A stretch of DNA of 64,000 nucleotides from Verrucomicrobiales bacterium (GTDB taxonomy: Bacteria; Verrucomicrobiota; Verrucomicrobiia; Verrucomicrobiales; DEV007). This document shows, one piece after another, positions 37,450-47,041 of the stretch; within the stretch, counting starts at the first letter, position 1, and the number at the start of each line of letters is the position of its first letter. The notes under the pieces were generated by a model. The model did not search any database and was not told the DNA's origin. It saw only the letters and a program-made list of their open reading frames with translations. Location of the stretch: NCBI GenBank assembly GCA_016795505.1, contig JAEUHH010000062.1, positions 124,001 to 188,000 of the forward strand, in the 5' to 3' direction. A program made the position numbers and the translations under genes.

Positions 37450-38025
37450 TCACTCGTCGCGGATGGTGATCTTGTTCTTCTGACCCGCGCCGCGCTCCTG
37501 CGCCCAGACGCGGTGGATGTGCTCGTAGATGCGGTCGAGATTGTCCTTCACCTGCAGCCGGTACTCGGCCGTCTTGGCATGAGTGGTGTCGGGATAGTGT
37601 TTCGTCACCTCGCGTTCCGTGTCCACGCCGACTTTTTGCCCCACCTCGCCGGCGACCTCGCGCAGGCGATCGATGGTGGCCTTGCCCATCGACAGCGGGC
37701 TGTTTTCCGTGATCGGCTCGATGAAATAAAACCGCGCCGTCATCGGCCCGCTGGTGTCCACCGTCACCTCGTAGACCCGCGCCCCGCCGTCGATCAGGTA
37801 TTGGTGCTGGGAGACCGAGGTGATGTGATCGAGCCGCACCACGAAGCGTCCGGTCGGCGTGACGCACTCCCAAAAGCCCTTCAGCCCGTCTTCCAGCGCA
37901 TTCCCCGAGCTGTCCGTCGGCGTCTGGCCTGTATTGGGCACCCCGCCCGTCTGGGAAAAGGCGACGGGAGCGGCGGCGAGTATCAAGCCCAGCAGCAGGG
38001 CGATAAGGGCGAGTTTCGAGGTCAT
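37450..38025 (-). CDS. Exported protein of unknown function
   Basis: 191 residues from ATG 38025 with a signal peptide (MTSKLALIALLLGLILAAAP, cleavage likely after FSQ or nearby). The body contains FWECVTPTGRFVVRLDHITS and HQYLIDGGARVYEVTVDTSG, a beta-rich region, then a helical stretch (IDRLREVAGEVGQKVGVDTE and LQVKDNLDRIYEHIHRVW). No family is recognised. Its C-terminus ends KITIRDE. Repeat locus E sits 49 bp upstream. Confidence 0.7.
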   Translation of the reverse strand: MTSKLALIALLLGLILAAAPVAFSQTGGVPNTGQTPTDSSGNALEDGLKGFWECVTPTGRFVVRLDHITSVSQHQYLIDGGARVYEVTVDTSGPMTARFYFIEPITENSPLSMGKATIDRLREVAGEVGQKVGVDTEREVTKHYPDTTHAKTAEYRLQVKDNLDRIYEHIHRVWAQERGAGQKNKITIRDE

Positions 38026-38073
38026 GGCGGTCGGGAGTGGGATCGGCAGATCGGTTGCGGGGAAATCTCCGGT

Positions 38074-38138
38074 AGATTGCACCGGGTCTGGTCTCCGAGT
38101 CAACAGGGTATGATCGGAGATGAAACAAGGTTCGATCG
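38074..38138. repeat. Dispersed 22-bp-period repeat, locus E (3 direct units)
   Basis: Unit 1 is 38074-38094 (AGAT, TGC, ACCGGGT, CTG, GTCT), unit 2 is 38096-38116 (CGAG, TCA, ACAGGGT, ATG, ATCG) and unit 3 is 38118-38138 (AGAT, GAA, ACAAGGT, TCG, ATCG), each separated by one base and followed by GAAAA. All three point the same way. It is upstream of the exported protein gene and 48 bp beyond the stop of the HAD gene. A GC-rich inverted repeat (GGCGGC / GCCGCC) follows its right end. Confidence 0.8.
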
Positions 38139-38186
38139 GAAAAGGCGGCCCACTGCCGCCACCGTCTGGAAGAAAGCGGCAATCAA

Positions 38187-39041
38187 TCAGTCGGCAGAGA
38201 GATCGTCGAGAGTGCGGTCGCCGCGCACCCGATACAAGCCGCAGGCTTGCAGGAGGCTCGCGAGGCGCCCTCCCCAGCGGCCCCGGTAGGGACGGGGCGG
38301 CAGGAGGGTCCACCAGCGGCGCTCCGTGCCGAGGGCGGCGAACCGGGACGAGGGATGGATCATCATGGCGTGCTCACAAATCGAGAGCAGGGGCACGTCG
38401 GCGGCGCTGTCGGAGTAGCCCCAACTGTCCGGCAGGCGATCGCCGCGGGCGGGATCGAAGCCGGAGGGCAGCAAGTGGCGCATGGCGTCGATCTTGGCTT
38501 CGTGCTTGTTGTTGGGACCGTCGATCTCAGGGAGAAAGGGCATGACCTCATACCAGACGAGCCGGGTGGCGACCCAGTGGTCAAAGCCGAGGACGCGGGC
38601 GATCTCGGCGACATAGATGCCGGGACTGGCGGAGTTCAGGACGGTGAGACGGCCGGCTTTCTGGTGACGGCGCAGCTCGACGAGCACCTCGGGGTAGACG
38701 ACCCGGGGCAGCACGGTCTGGGCGAAGTCACGGGCGTGGGCCGCGAGCCTGTCCTTGGGCATTTTCCACAGGTAGCTGCAGAACAGGCGCTTCAACCAGC
38801 GCAGGGAGACGATGCGCAGGGCGGCGAGGGGCACGCAGGGGAGGAACCAGATCAGGTAGACGACACGCCACGGCTCGCGGCGGATGACGAAATTGGCGAA
38901 CAACGCCTGGGTGTCAAAGGGCAGCAGGGTGTGGTCGAGGTCGAACAGGGCGTAGCCCGGTGCGGCAGGCGTGGCCGGGTCAGCCGTCGGCAGATCGCCG
39001 TCGTCATCATCGTCGTCTGGCTGTCCGGGATCGAGCGACAT
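38187..39041 (-). CDS. HAD-superfamily phosphatase, SerB-like
   Basis: 284 residues with HAD motifs: motif I ALFDLDHTLLPFDT (DxDxT), motif II Ser in TVLNSASPGIYV, and motif IV GYSDSAADVPLL. The HAD-IB (PSP-like) layout is the same as phosphoserine phosphatase. A long insert between motif I and II (FANFVIRREPWRVVYLIWF) includes a hydrophobic stretch, so membrane association is possible. An acidic disordered N-terminus (DDDDDDGDLPTADPATP) precedes the fold. Its substrate is not evident. Confidence 0.8.
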   Translation of the reverse strand: MSLDPGQPDDDDDDGDLPTADPATPAAPGYALFDLDHTLLPFDTQALFANFVIRREPWRVVYLIWFLPCVPLAALRIVSLRWLKRLFCSYLWKMPKDRLAAHARDFAQTVLPRVVYPEVLVELRRHQKAGRLTVLNSASPGIYVAEIARVLGFDHWVATRLVWYEVMPFLPEIDGPNNKHEAKIDAMRHLLPSGFDPARGDRLPDSWGYSDSAADVPLLSICEHAMMIHPSSRFAALGTERRWWTLLPPRPYRGRWGGRLASLLQACGLYRVRGDRTLDDLSAD

Positions 39042-39052
39042 GGATAGGAAAA

Positions 39053-39084
39053 GGGCCGGACCGCCATGAAAAGCGATCCGGCCC
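39053..39084 (-). terminator. Intrinsic terminator of ilvC
   Basis: GGGCCGGA (39053-39060) pairs with TCCGGCCC (39077-39084) across a 16-base loop. On the minus strand the stem is followed by TTTTCC. It lies 36 bases beyond the ilvC stop and just upstream of the HAD gene start, so it isolates the two genes. Confidence 0.65.
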
Positions 39085-39119
39085 GATTTGAAAATTCCGG
39101 GATGGTCAGAGGCCGGACA

Positions 39120-40148
39120 TCAATGGTAAGCGGCTTGGGCGCCTTTGATGTCACGCTTCTTGATCCAGGGCATGAGGCCGCGGAGACGGGCACCGACTTT
39201 CTCGATGTCGTGCTGCTGGCCGGCCTTGCGCAGGGCATTGAAGTTCTTCTGGCCGGTCTCGCACTCCTGGATCCACTCCTTGGCGAACTTGCCGGACTGG
39301 ATGTTCTTGAGGGCGGCCTTCATGCGCTTCTTCACGGAGGCGTCGATGATCTTCGGCCCGGTGGTGAGGTCGCCGTACTCGGCGGTCTCGGAGATGGAGA
39401 AACGCATGCCGGAGATGCCGGACTCGTTGATGAGGTCGACGGTGAGCTTCAGCTCGTGGAGGCACTCGAAGTAGGCCATCTCGGGCTGGTAACCGGCCTC
39501 GACGAGGGTCTCGTAGGCGGCGGTGATGAGCTGGCTGACGCCGCCGCAGAGGACGGTCTGCTCGCCGAAGAGGTCGGTCTCGGTCTCTTCCTTGAAATCG
39601 GTCTCGAAGACGCCGGCGCGGGTGCCGCCGATGCCCTTGGCCCAGGCGAGGGCGATCTTCTTGGCGTCCTTGCCGGGATTCTGATGGATGGCGATGAGGG
39701 ACGGCACGCCTTTGCCCTCCACGAACTGCCGGCGCACGATGTGGCCCGGGCCCTTCGGCGCGACCATGATGACATTCACGTCCTGCGGCGGGGTGATGGT
39801 CTTGAAGTGGATGGCGAAGCCGTGGCTGAACAGCAGGGTCTTGCCCTTGGTGAGGTGGGGGGCGATGTCAGCGTTGTAGATGCCGGCAATTTTGGTATCG
39901 GGGCAGGCGACGAAGATGACGTCGGCTTTTTTCACCGCCTCGGCGGTGTCCAACACTTCGAAGCCGTACTCCTGCGCGACGGAGCGGGATTTGCTCTTCG
40001 GGTAGAGGCCGATGATGACCTTCATGCCGCTGTCCTTGAGGTTCAGGGCGTGGGCGTGTCCCTGCGAACCGAATCCGATCACGGCAAGGGTCTTGTTTTT
40101 CAGCACGCCGAGGTCGGCGTCTTTGTCGATGTAGATTTTCGCTGGCAT
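39120..40148 (-). CDS. ilvC: Ketol-acid reductoisomerase
   Basis: 342 residues, class I length. NADPH-dependent isomeroreductase of branched-chain amino acid synthesis. The Rossmann motif is [20 protein letters not shown]. Metal and substrate-binding blocks include [12 protein letters not shown] and [19 protein letters not shown] with the acidic residues. Translation starts [14 protein letters not shown], as expected. It stands alone, without ilvB/ilvN nearby. A clear terminator follows. Confidence 0.97.
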   Translation of the reverse strand: MPAKIYIDKDADLGVLKNKTLAVIGFGSQGHAHALNLKDSGMKVIIGLYPKSKSRSVAQEYGFEVLDTAEAVKKADVIFVACPDTKIAGIYNADIAPHLTKGKTLLFSHGFAIHFKTITPPQDVNVIMVAPKGPGHIVRRQFVEGKGVPSLIAIHQNPGKDAKKIALAWAKGIGGTRAGVFETDFKEETETDLFGEQTVLCGGVSQLITAAYETLVEAGYQPEMAYFECLHELKLTVDLINESGISGMRFSISETAEYGDLTTGPKIIDASVKKRMKAALKNIQSGKFAKEWIQECETGQKNFNALRKAGQQHDIEKVGARLRGLMPWIKKRDIKGAQAAYH

Positions 40149-40256
40149 AAGCTGTCTCGGGAATAACGGGCGCCAAGGATGCTTGCAAACCCGCGGGCGG
40201 TCAAACGCTAATGCGGCACGGAGGCGGGTTGCGATGGCGCGGGATCTGGCCGACGG

Positions 40257-41075
40257 ATGACCTCACCCATGAAATCCATACTCCTGTCGACCCTCCTCGC
40301 CGGCCTGGCCGCGGTGCCGTTGTTCGCCCAAACGCCCCTGCCCAAAGTGGCGGAGACATTCGATGTAGACGGCCGGAAGGCCTTCGTCTATGCCGCTCCG
40401 GACCCGGCGCCGGGCCGCCCATGGGTCTGGCACGCGCCGACGCTGGGCGGGGTCTCGCTGGTGCAGCGGACGCTCTACTACGAAAGCTTTCTCCGCGCCG
40501 GGATCAGCATCGCCGGCCATGACCTCGGCGAGGTGAGGGGATCGCCGGCGAGTTCGGCAAAATTCACGGCCTTTTACGACGAGATGGTGCGCCGCGGCTG
40601 GTCGGCCAAGCCCATCCTGCTGGGCCAGAGCCGGGGTGGTCTCATGATGCTGGCTTGGGCGACGAAAAATCCGGACAAGCTTCGGGCGCTGGTGGGCATC
40701 TATCCCGTCTTCAACCTGACCAGCTGGCCGCTGCTCCGGAGCAAGCCGGCCACTCTGGCTGATTATGGGCTGACGGAAGCGGAGCTGCGGGCCCGGCTCG
40801 CGGAGTTCAATCCCATCGACCGCCTCGACGGCCTGCTGAAGCGCCGGGTGCCGATTTTTGTCGTGCATGGAGACGCGGACGTCGTGGTGCCCTACGAGGA
40901 CAATACCGGCCTGCTGAAACAGCGCTATGAGGCGGGCGGTGGCGAGATCTCGGTGAAAGTGATCGCGGGGGAAGGTCACCAAGTGACCCCGGCGTTTTTC
41001 GAGTGCCAGGAGCTGGTCGATTTCGTCCTGAAACACAAAACCGATCCGCCGACCGCCTCCCCGGAAAAGCCTTGA
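40257..41075 (+). CDS. Alpha/beta hydrolase, exported
   Basis: 272 residues from ATG 40257; ATG 40269 ([20 protein letters not shown]) is an equally good start and opens straight into the signal peptide. The nucleophile elbow is [13 protein letters not shown] (GxSxG), the acid is in [14 protein letters not shown], and the His is in [12 protein letters not shown]. The fold matches prolyl oligopeptidase/dienelactone-hydrolase-type alpha/beta hydrolases acting in the periplasm. Substrate unknown. It diverges from ilvC with a 108-bp gap. Confidence 0.78.
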   Translation: MTSPMKSILLSTLLAGLAAVPLFAQTPLPKVAETFDVDGRKAFVYAAPDPAPGRPWVWHAPTLGGVSLVQRTLYYESFLRAGISIAGHDLGEVRGSPASSAKFTAFYDEMVRRGWSAKPILLGQSRGGLMMLAWATKNPDKLRALVGIYPVFNLTSWPLLRSKPATLADYGLTEAELRARLAEFNPIDRLDGLLKRRVPIFVVHGDADVVVPYEDNTGLLKQRYEAGGGEISVKVIAGEGHQVTPAFFECQELVDFVLKHKTDPPTASPEKP

Positions 41076-41112
41076 GGCTCCAGGTCGGCGGCAGAATGGA
41101 TCGGTCAGGAAA

Positions 41113-42678
41113 TCACTGAGCTTTCGGAGCTTCGGCCTTCGAAGCTTCGGCCTTCGGAGCTTCGGCCTTCGGAGCTTCGGCCTTCGGAGCTTCGGCTTTC
41201 GGAGCTTCGGCTTTCGGAGCTTCGGCTTTCGGAGCTTCGGCTTTCGGGGCTTCGGCTTTCGGGGCTTCGGCTTTCGGAGCTTCGGCCTTCGGAGCTTCGG
41301 CCTTCGGAGCTTCGGCCTTCGGAGCTTCGGCTTTCGGAGCTTCGGCCTTCGGGGCTTCGGCTTTCGGGGCTTCGGCTTTCGGAGCTTCGGCCTTTGGGGC
41401 GGCGGGTGCAGGCGCAGGCGCGGCGGGAGCCATGCCAGCGGGCAGACCCGGCACGGCGGGAACGGGGCCACCGGGAGGCGTCGCGCCGGGGGTGAAGGTC
41501 GGCGGTGCGCCGGGGGCCGCACCCCCGCCGGGGGCCGCTTCCTCGGTCTTGAGGAGCTCTGCGCGCTTCTTCACCAGAGACTCGGCGACGAAGCTGCGAA
41601 CCTTGAAGACTTTGCCGGCCAGCGCCTTCTCGGCGGCCAGTTTGTCCTGCAGTTTCTTCAGGTTGGCAGCGAATTCCTCGTCGAGTTTCTTCTTTTCCTC
41701 GTCGCTCTCTTCTTCGCCGGGCGTGCGCTTCTCGACGAACTTGCCGTCGACGCTGTAGGTCAGGTAGTACTCGTTGAGGTCGGTCTTGTCGCCGATTTTC
41801 ACGGTATAGGTGAAGCCGTCGAAAGTCTCGATGACGAAAGTGGTCTTTCCGGGTGCCTTTTCCTTGGCCTCGTCGCCGATGATGACATCCTCGAAGCGCG
41901 GAGTGGAAAAGGCATTCTTCATACTGCCGACCTTGATGGGGTCGAGTTCCTCCTTTTCCTTGGCGTCGACGAGGGTGAAGTCGCCGCTTTCGTCCTCGCG
42001 GGTCAGTTTCCAATCATCGGCGGCCGTGCCGCTCTGGATGGCGATGGACTTGAGCTTCTCGATCTTGAAGAAGTCTTCCTTCAGCCAGCCGGACGGGGCG
42101 GTCTCGATGTTGCTGAAGGTCTCGCTGACCAGGAACACGGTCGGGGCCTCGCCGGTGCGGACATAACGGCCCGCCTCGGTGGTGCCGGGACCGCCGAAGG
42201 GGCTGGCCTGCCCGGTCTTGCGCTCGGCGACCTTGCCCAGCCAGAGGGAACCCGACTCCTTGCCGGAGGCGTCGAGGAATCCGATCACGGTGGCGGTCTT
42301 GTCCACCTCGGTGCCCTTGGCGGGGTCGAGGAGATTCAACCGGGCGAACTGCGACTCGCCGATTTCCGGGGTCTGGACGATCTTCAAATCCCACACGGAG
42401 CGGAGCAGATCGGCGATCTTGGTGGCGTCGGCGGCATAACCGTCACGCTCGGCCACGACCCAGCCGGCTTCGGCTTTTTTCAGGTTCAGCTCGGCATCGT
42501 GGGTTTTGATCCGCACGTGGGCAATGTCGTTGATCGGCAGATTGTCGAAGACCTTCGACCGGTCCGTGGTGGCGGCGACGGTCTCGACCCGGCCGGGATC
42601 GACGAATTTCAGGATGAGGGCGACGGCGCCGAAGACGGCGAACACGGCGAGCAGGCGAATCAGGGCTTTCTGTCCCAT
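41113..42678 (-). CDS. DUF4340 protein with PKAEA-repeat tail
   Basis: 521 residues. A membrane anchor (LIRLLAVFAVFGAVALILKF) precedes a DUF4340 region with repeated beta blocks (LPINDIAHVRIKTHDAELNL, GWVVAERDGYAADATKIADL, WLKEDFFKIEKLKSIAIQ), the usual partner of GldG-type proteins. After a Pro/Gly-rich linker, the last 95 or so residues are about 19 copies of PKAEA. It is last in the ABC operon at 41113-46699. The periplasmic domain likely cooperates with the GldG-like protein upstream. The tail could be a rigid helical spacer. Confidence 0.82.
   Translation of the reverse strand: MGQKALIRLLAVFAVFGAVALILKFVDPGRVETVAATTDRSKVFDNLPINDIAHVRIKTHDAELNLKKAEAGWVVAERDGYAADATKIADLLRSVWDLKIVQTPEIGESQFARLNLLDPAKGTEVDKTATVIGFLDASGKESGSLWLGKVAERKTGQASPFGGPGTTEAGRYVRTGEAPTVFLVSETFSNIETAPSGWLKEDFFKIEKLKSIAIQSGTAADDWKLTREDESGDFTLVDAKEKEELDPIKVGSMKNAFSTPRFEDVIIGDEAKEKAPGKTTFVIETFDGFTYTVKIGDKTDLNEYYLTYSVDGKFVEKRTPGEEESDEEKKKLDEEFAANLKKLQDKLAAEKALAGKVFKVRSFVAESLVKKRAELLKTEEAAPGGGAAPGAPPTFTPGATPPGGPVPAVPGLPAGMAPAAPAPAPAAPKAEAPKAEAPKAEAPKAEAPKAEAPKAEAPKAEAPKAEAPKAEAPKAEAPKAEAPKAEAPKAEAPKAEAPKAEAPKAEAPKAEASKAEAPKAQ
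41116..41400. repeat. 15-bp tandem repeat coding for PKAEA
   Basis: About 19 copies of a 15-bp unit (read on the plus strand as variants of GGAGCTTCGGCCTTC) encode PKAEA with silent changes between copies. One copy has Ser for Pro near the C-terminus. The silent drift shows the array is not freshly duplicated. It is in frame inside the DUF4340 protein. Confidence 0.9.
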
Positions 42679-42742
42679 GGTTCTGTTGGTTGGGTTCGGG
42701 TTTGGGGAAAAACGGAGCGGTTGGGATTGGCACCGGGCATCA

Positions 42743-44764
42743 TCACCGGGCCGCGGTTTTCATGCGGCGGCTGATGGCGAGGGCGATGCCGACGAGGATG
42801 ACGAGGATGGGCATGGCGCCCGTGGTGAGCAGCTTGATCAGGTTTTGCACGAGGTCGAAGTCGCGCTTCATCTCCTTGTTCAGCTCGCGGACCTTCTTGT
42901 TCATGCCGACCTGCTCCTTGCGCAGGGTCTCGAGTTCGCTCTGCACCTCGGGCGAGAGCAGGGCATCCTGCACGTTGCCGGGAGTCTGCTTGAGGATGTC
43001 ATTGATGCGCGTCTCGGCATCCTTGGCTTTCTGCTCGAACTCGGACAGCTCGCCGCGGAACTTGGCCTCGGCCTGGGAGAGCCACTCATTGAGCTTGGTG
43101 AAGGGACGGCGGCTGGAGCTGCGGCTGCGCACGTTGATCAACTCCGGATCGCCGGAAAGCTGGTCGATGGCGTTCTGCACGAGGCTGAGATTGCCATTGA
43201 GCGGCTCAGGGATGGTCATGCCCAGGCCGGGGATCTGGTTCAGTCGCACGCAGACGGCATCGTAGAGGAAGTCCACGTCGGAGATGAGCAGGACGACGCC
43301 TTCCTTCTCACTGGCCTTCAGGGAGGCAGGCTTGGCGGCTTCGTCGCCTTCCTTTTTGGGTTCTTCGTCTTTCTTGGCTTCCTCAGCCTTCGCGGCTTCG
43401 TCGCCCTCGGCTCCCTCGCCTTCCTTTTTCTCCGCATCGGCAGGATTGCCGTCGGGGAAAGCCGTTTTGAACGAACCGGAGAGGCGGCTGATGATGGCGT
43501 AGGAGGTGTCGGACGACTTGAATTCGTCGCGGAGGCGGCGAATGGCATCCTCCTGGGTGGGATCGGCCTCGAAGCTGCCCACCAGTTGGGTCTGCGGGGA
43601 GGTGGTGACCAGATCCAACTTGGTCACACCCTCGGGAGGCGTGATGGTGAAGCCGCCCGGTGTGAGGAACTGGGCATTCTGGAGGAACTTGACGATCGGA
43701 TCGTCCGCGGTCATGGCATCCTGATTGAGCGTCAGGAAAGTCGGGACAAAATAACCCTGGCGGATGATTTCCGTGCCGTAGGTCAGGTCGGCGACGACCT
43801 TGGTGTCGTCGTATTTCACCCCCCAGGCCTCAAAGAGCTTGGACATGTTCGAATTCGGCGCCGGGCCGCCCATCGCCTGCATCGGGTTGCCGCCAGATCC
43901 CATGGCACGGGCGTAGAAGAAGTTCGGATCGACCGCGACGACGACCTTGCCGCCCTTCAGCAGGTACTGGTCGATCACAAACTGGGTCTGCTCGGTGATG
44001 TCATAGGGATGGAGCACGATCAGGGTCTCGGTGTCGGCGGGGATTTCCTCGGCATTGATGGGCAGAAACTCCACGGTGAAGTCCCGGCGCAGGTCCTCGA
44101 CAAAGAACCAAGCCGGCGTCGAACCACCGCCGCCCATCATCGGATTGCCCGAGAAGCCGCCACCGATCTGCATCGTCGTCATGATGCGGACGATCGAGCC
44201 GGCCCCGTCGTGGACACGGGCGATGGCGCGGGACAGGTCATATTCCATCAGCGTTTCCGGCCGGGCGGGGAGGAAGGGGATGGTCTCCGTCTCATCGACG
44301 CAGGTCACCGCGATGCCGAGGTAGATCTCGGTTCCGGTTTCCCGCGAGAGACCGCGTTGCAGGCCATCGAGGATGGCGCTGTCCTCCGCGTCGGTGCTGG
44401 GCTCGGGATTCAGCTTCTGGATGGTGAGATTCCCGCCGGCCGCCTTTTGATACTCACGCAGCAGGTCCTCGACCCGCTTCGAGTAGGCCAGTTCGGCCGG
44501 GCTCATGAAGTCGGACGAGTCATTCGCGTAGTAGCGGACCGTGACCGGCGTGTCGAGACGCTTGAGGATGTTCCGTGTTCCGTCGGACAGGGTGTAGAGG
44601 TTGTTTTCGGTGAGGTCCCAGCGTCCGCCAATGGCGCGGGCGATGAAATTCACCGCCATGGCGAGGAGGAACATCACGACGACACCGACGATCGCGGTGG
44701 GCACGCGGCCGAACTGGCCGTGGTGCTTGGAAGAGGACTTCGAGGAGGCTTTGGCGTCACTCAT
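42743..44764 (-). CDS. GldG-like ABC-type transport auxiliary protein
   Basis: 673 residues, with an N-terminal membrane segment (AIVGVVVMFLLAMAVNFIAR) and a matching one near the C-terminus (NLIKLLTTGAMPILVILVG). The central periplasmic region matches the GldG/ABC-type uncharacterised transport family: WDLTENNLYTLSDGTRNILK, LDTPVTVRYYANDSSDFMSP, then LEELLxLDP-like blocks, and a C-terminal coiled coil. A charged low-complexity insertion (KKEGEGAEGDEAAKAEEAKK) sits around residue 450. Such proteins accompany GldA/GldF in several phyla outside Bacteroidota. Their role in Verrucomicrobiota is not established; surface transport or polysaccharide export are possibilities. Confidence 0.85.
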   Translation of the reverse strand: MSDAKASSKSSSKHHGQFGRVPTAIVGVVVMFLLAMAVNFIARAIGGRWDLTENNLYTLSDGTRNILKRLDTPVTVRYYANDSSDFMSPAELAYSKRVEDLLREYQKAAGGNLTIQKLNPEPSTDAEDSAILDGLQRGLSRETGTEIYLGIAVTCVDETETIPFLPARPETLMEYDLSRAIARVHDGAGSIVRIMTTMQIGGGFSGNPMMGGGGSTPAWFFVEDLRRDFTVEFLPINAEEIPADTETLIVLHPYDITEQTQFVIDQYLLKGGKVVVAVDPNFFYARAMGSGGNPMQAMGGPAPNSNMSKLFEAWGVKYDDTKVVADLTYGTEIIRQGYFVPTFLTLNQDAMTADDPIVKFLQNAQFLTPGGFTITPPEGVTKLDLVTTSPQTQLVGSFEADPTQEDAIRRLRDEFKSSDTSYAIISRLSGSFKTAFPDGNPADAEKKEGEGAEGDEAAKAEEAKKDEEPKKEGDEAAKPASLKASEKEGVVLLISDVDFLYDAVCVRLNQIPGLGMTIPEPLNGNLSLVQNAIDQLSGDPELINVRSRSSSRRPFTKLNEWLSQAEAKFRGELSEFEQKAKDAETRINDILKQTPGNVQDALLSPEVQSELETLRKEQVGMNKKVRELNKEMKRDFDLVQNLIKLLTTGAMPILVILVGIALAISRRMKTAAR

Positions 44765-44831
44765 GGGTGCTCAGGGTGTTGGAAGGAATGAAAGGGAAGG
44801 TTTTCGGGTGGATGATGGCGTCCGGTAGCGA

Positions 44832-45671
44832 TCAGGCGCGCTTCACGCGGAGCACCACGGCAGTGCTGAAGAGGCAGAAGGCGATGAAGGTCACGAAGAA
44901 AACGATGTCGCCCAGTCCCAGCACGCCCTTGGCCAGTTCGGAGAAGTGCGGCAGAATGCCGATGCTGGTGATGAACTTGAGGAACGGCCACGCGACCAGC
45001 GCGCCGCCTTTCAGCGAATCGACCGCCGCCGAGACCGGCTGCAAGCCGCCAAGCCACAGCACCAGACAGATGCCGATCGAGACCAGCAGGGCCACGATCT
45101 GGCTGCGGGTGAAGGCCGACACCGCCGACGTCACCGCCAGGAAACACAGGGCGGTGAGGAAGGTGGCCACGAAGCCCGCCAGGATCACACCATTGTCCGG
45201 ATCGCCGAGGTAGTTGATGACCCAGACGATGGGGAAGGACAGCACCAGCATGGCGAAGATCACCACGGCGGCGGCGAGATATTTGCCGACGATGGCGTGC
45301 CACGGCGCAATCGGCATGGTGAGCATCAGCTCCATGGTGCCGAGACGCTGCTCCTCAGACCACAGGCGCATGCCCACGGCCGGCGCAATGACGATGAAAT
45401 ACCAGGGCAGATACTGGAAATACGGGATGTAGAGCGCCGCCTCGCCGCCCTCCAGCAGGCCGCCGAACCAGAAGGTGATCCCGTTCGAGATCAGCAGGAA
45501 GATGACGACGCAGACGTAGGCGATGGGTGAATTGAAGTAGCTCTTCACCTCCCGCTTGAACACCGTGCGCACCTCGCGGGGCAGGGCGAACAGCAGGATG
45601 GCGATGAACAGCGCCGATACGATGACGGTGGGGATGGCGAAGTGGATCAACAGATCGATGATGGCATCCAT
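44832..45671 (-). CDS. ABC-2 type permease (GldF-like)
   Basis: 279 residues from ATG 45671 (MDAIIDLLIHFAIPTVIVSA); the upstream frame is not protein-like. About six or seven membrane segments are present, with the characteristic VFKREVKSYFNSPIAYVCVV start and an EEQRLGTMELMLTMPIAPWH element after the first pair of helices (GTMELLMTLPI-type, typical of GldF/NosY permeases). It pairs with the ATPase upstream (77-bp gap) and the GldG-like protein downstream. Confidence 0.88.
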   Translation of the reverse strand: MDAIIDLLIHFAIPTVIVSALFIAILLFALPREVRTVFKREVKSYFNSPIAYVCVVIFLLISNGITFWFGGLLEGGEAALYIPYFQYLPWYFIVIAPAVGMRLWSEEQRLGTMELMLTMPIAPWHAIVGKYLAAAVVIFAMLVLSFPIVWVINYLGDPDNGVILAGFVATFLTALCFLAVTSAVSAFTRSQIVALLVSIGICLVLWLGGLQPVSAAVDSLKGGALVAWPFLKFITSIGILPHFSELAKGVLGLGDIVFFVTFIAFCLFSTAVVLRVKRA

Positions 45672-45748
45672 GGCAGAAAAAGGGGTGTTGGGTTGGTTTC
45701 CTGAGGATTCTGGCGCGGCTCCCACGGGGATCTCCGCGCCGGGCGGGA

Positions 45749-46699
45749 TCAGTCCTCCGTATCGCGGCGGGTGATCTCGCGGAACAGCTCGTCGAGACGG
45801 CCTTCCTCGACCTTCAGTTCCTGCACGGTCAGGCCCTTGGCCACCGCCAGTTTGAAGATCGCCTCGGGCAGCGCCGCGCTCCGGCCCTTGTTCGGCAGCA
45901 CGCGGGCGAGGATGCCGTTGTCTCCCGACTCGAGCACGGTGACACTCTTCACTTCGGCCAGCTTTTCCAGCTCCTGGCGCACGCCAGAGGCCGCCAGCCC
46001 GGTGGCTCGGAACACGACTGCGCCGGCATGCTCGGCGCGGGCTTTCAGCTGATCCGGAGTGCCGTCCGCGATGATTTTGCCGCGGTCGATGATGATGGCC
46101 CGCGTGCAGGAAGCCTCGACCTCTTCCAGGATGTGGGTGGAGAAAATGATGGCCTTCGTCTCACCCATCCGCTTGATGAGATTCCGCACCTCATGCTTCT
46201 GATTCGGGTCGAGGCCATCGGTCGGCTCGTCGAGGATCAGCACCTCGGGATCGTGGATGATGGACTGCGCCAGACAGGTGCGGTGGCGGAAACCCTTCGA
46301 GAGCGTGTCCACGCTCTGGTGGCGCACCCGCTGGAGGAAGCAGGTCTCGATCGCCTTGTCGATGGCGGCTTCGATCTCCGCGGCCGGCACCCGGCGCATC
46401 TCGGCGGAGAAGCGGAGGAAATCCTCCACCGTCATGTCCGAATAGAGAGGCGCATTTTCCGGCAGGTAGCCGATCTTGGATTTGGCCGCGATCTCGTCAT
46501 CGAGGATATCGGCCCCACCGATCGTCACCGACCCGTCCGAAGGCGGGAGGTAACCGGTGACCATGCGCATGGTCGTCGATTTCCCGGCGCCGTTCGGGCC
46601 GAGAAAGCCAAGGACCTCGCCCTTTTGGACGGTGAAGGAGATATTGTCGACAGCGACCTTCTCCCCGAAGTGTTTGCAGAGGTTTTTGACTTCGATCAT
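45749..46699 (-). CDS. ABC transporter ATPase (GldA-like)
   Basis: 316 residues from ATG 46699 (MIEVKNLCKHFGEKVAVDNI). Walker A is GPNGAGKSTT, Q-loop and signature follow (LSKGFRHRTCLAQSI, an LSKGF-type signature as in GldA/NatA enzymes), Walker B is VLILDEPTDGLDP, and the switch His is in IIFSTHILEEVEASC. The C-terminal 90 residues are the usual regulatory domain of this class. It is first in the four-gene minus-strand operon and lies downstream of a long gap with repeat locus F and an AT-rich palindrome. Confidence 0.9.
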   Translation of the reverse strand: MIEVKNLCKHFGEKVAVDNISFTVQKGEVLGFLGPNGAGKSTTMRMVTGYLPPSDGSVTIGGADILDDEIAAKSKIGYLPENAPLYSDMTVEDFLRFSAEMRRVPAAEIEAAIDKAIETCFLQRVRHQSVDTLSKGFRHRTCLAQSIIHDPEVLILDEPTDGLDPNQKHEVRNLIKRMGETKAIIFSTHILEEVEASCTRAIIIDRGKIIADGTPDQLKARAEHAGAVVFRATGLAASGVRQELEKLAEVKSVTVLESGDNGILARVLPNKGRSAALPEAIFKLAVAKGLTVQELKVEEGRLDELFREITRRDTED

Positions 46700-47041
46700 A
46701 GGTAGAACTGGTATCGGAACCGCAAAAGGCGCGGCCGAGCCACTCTCGGAGAGAGCGACCAGTTCGCAAACGGGCAAACGAAATCTCGAGCGCGAATTTC
46801 TTGCCACAATTTCGGCGGCTCGCAAGGGGAAAAATTTACTTAGTAAAGCCATCCCCGTCGGAACCGCAGCCGGGGCATTCCATCGCGTCGCCCGCTGCCA
46901 GGGCCTGCGATGGTGCGATCTCTTCCCTTCTCCCCCGCTCATCCGCCGCCCTCCATTCAAATCCGGGCAGTCAGGGCGGAGACTCGATCCAATGATGGCG
47001 CGACAGCGCCCCCGTCATTTGCCCATCAGCCATCGGATCCG
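46700..47041. other. Intergenic stretch with an AT-rich palindrome
   Basis: The 501-bp gap between the ABC ATPase start (46699) and the porin stop (47201) holds no gene. At 46835-46847 there is a perfect 13-base palindrome (TTTACT, T, AGTAAA) in an AT-rich patch, about 136 bases upstream of the ATPase start and suitable as an operator. The rest is occupied by repeat locus F and a terminator, described separately. Nothing else was seen. Confidence 0.45.

Noticed and set aside
41113-41400. 15-bp tandem repeat considered as a CRISPR array
   Set aside because: There are no unique spacers; the repeats are contiguous and encode PKAEA in frame.
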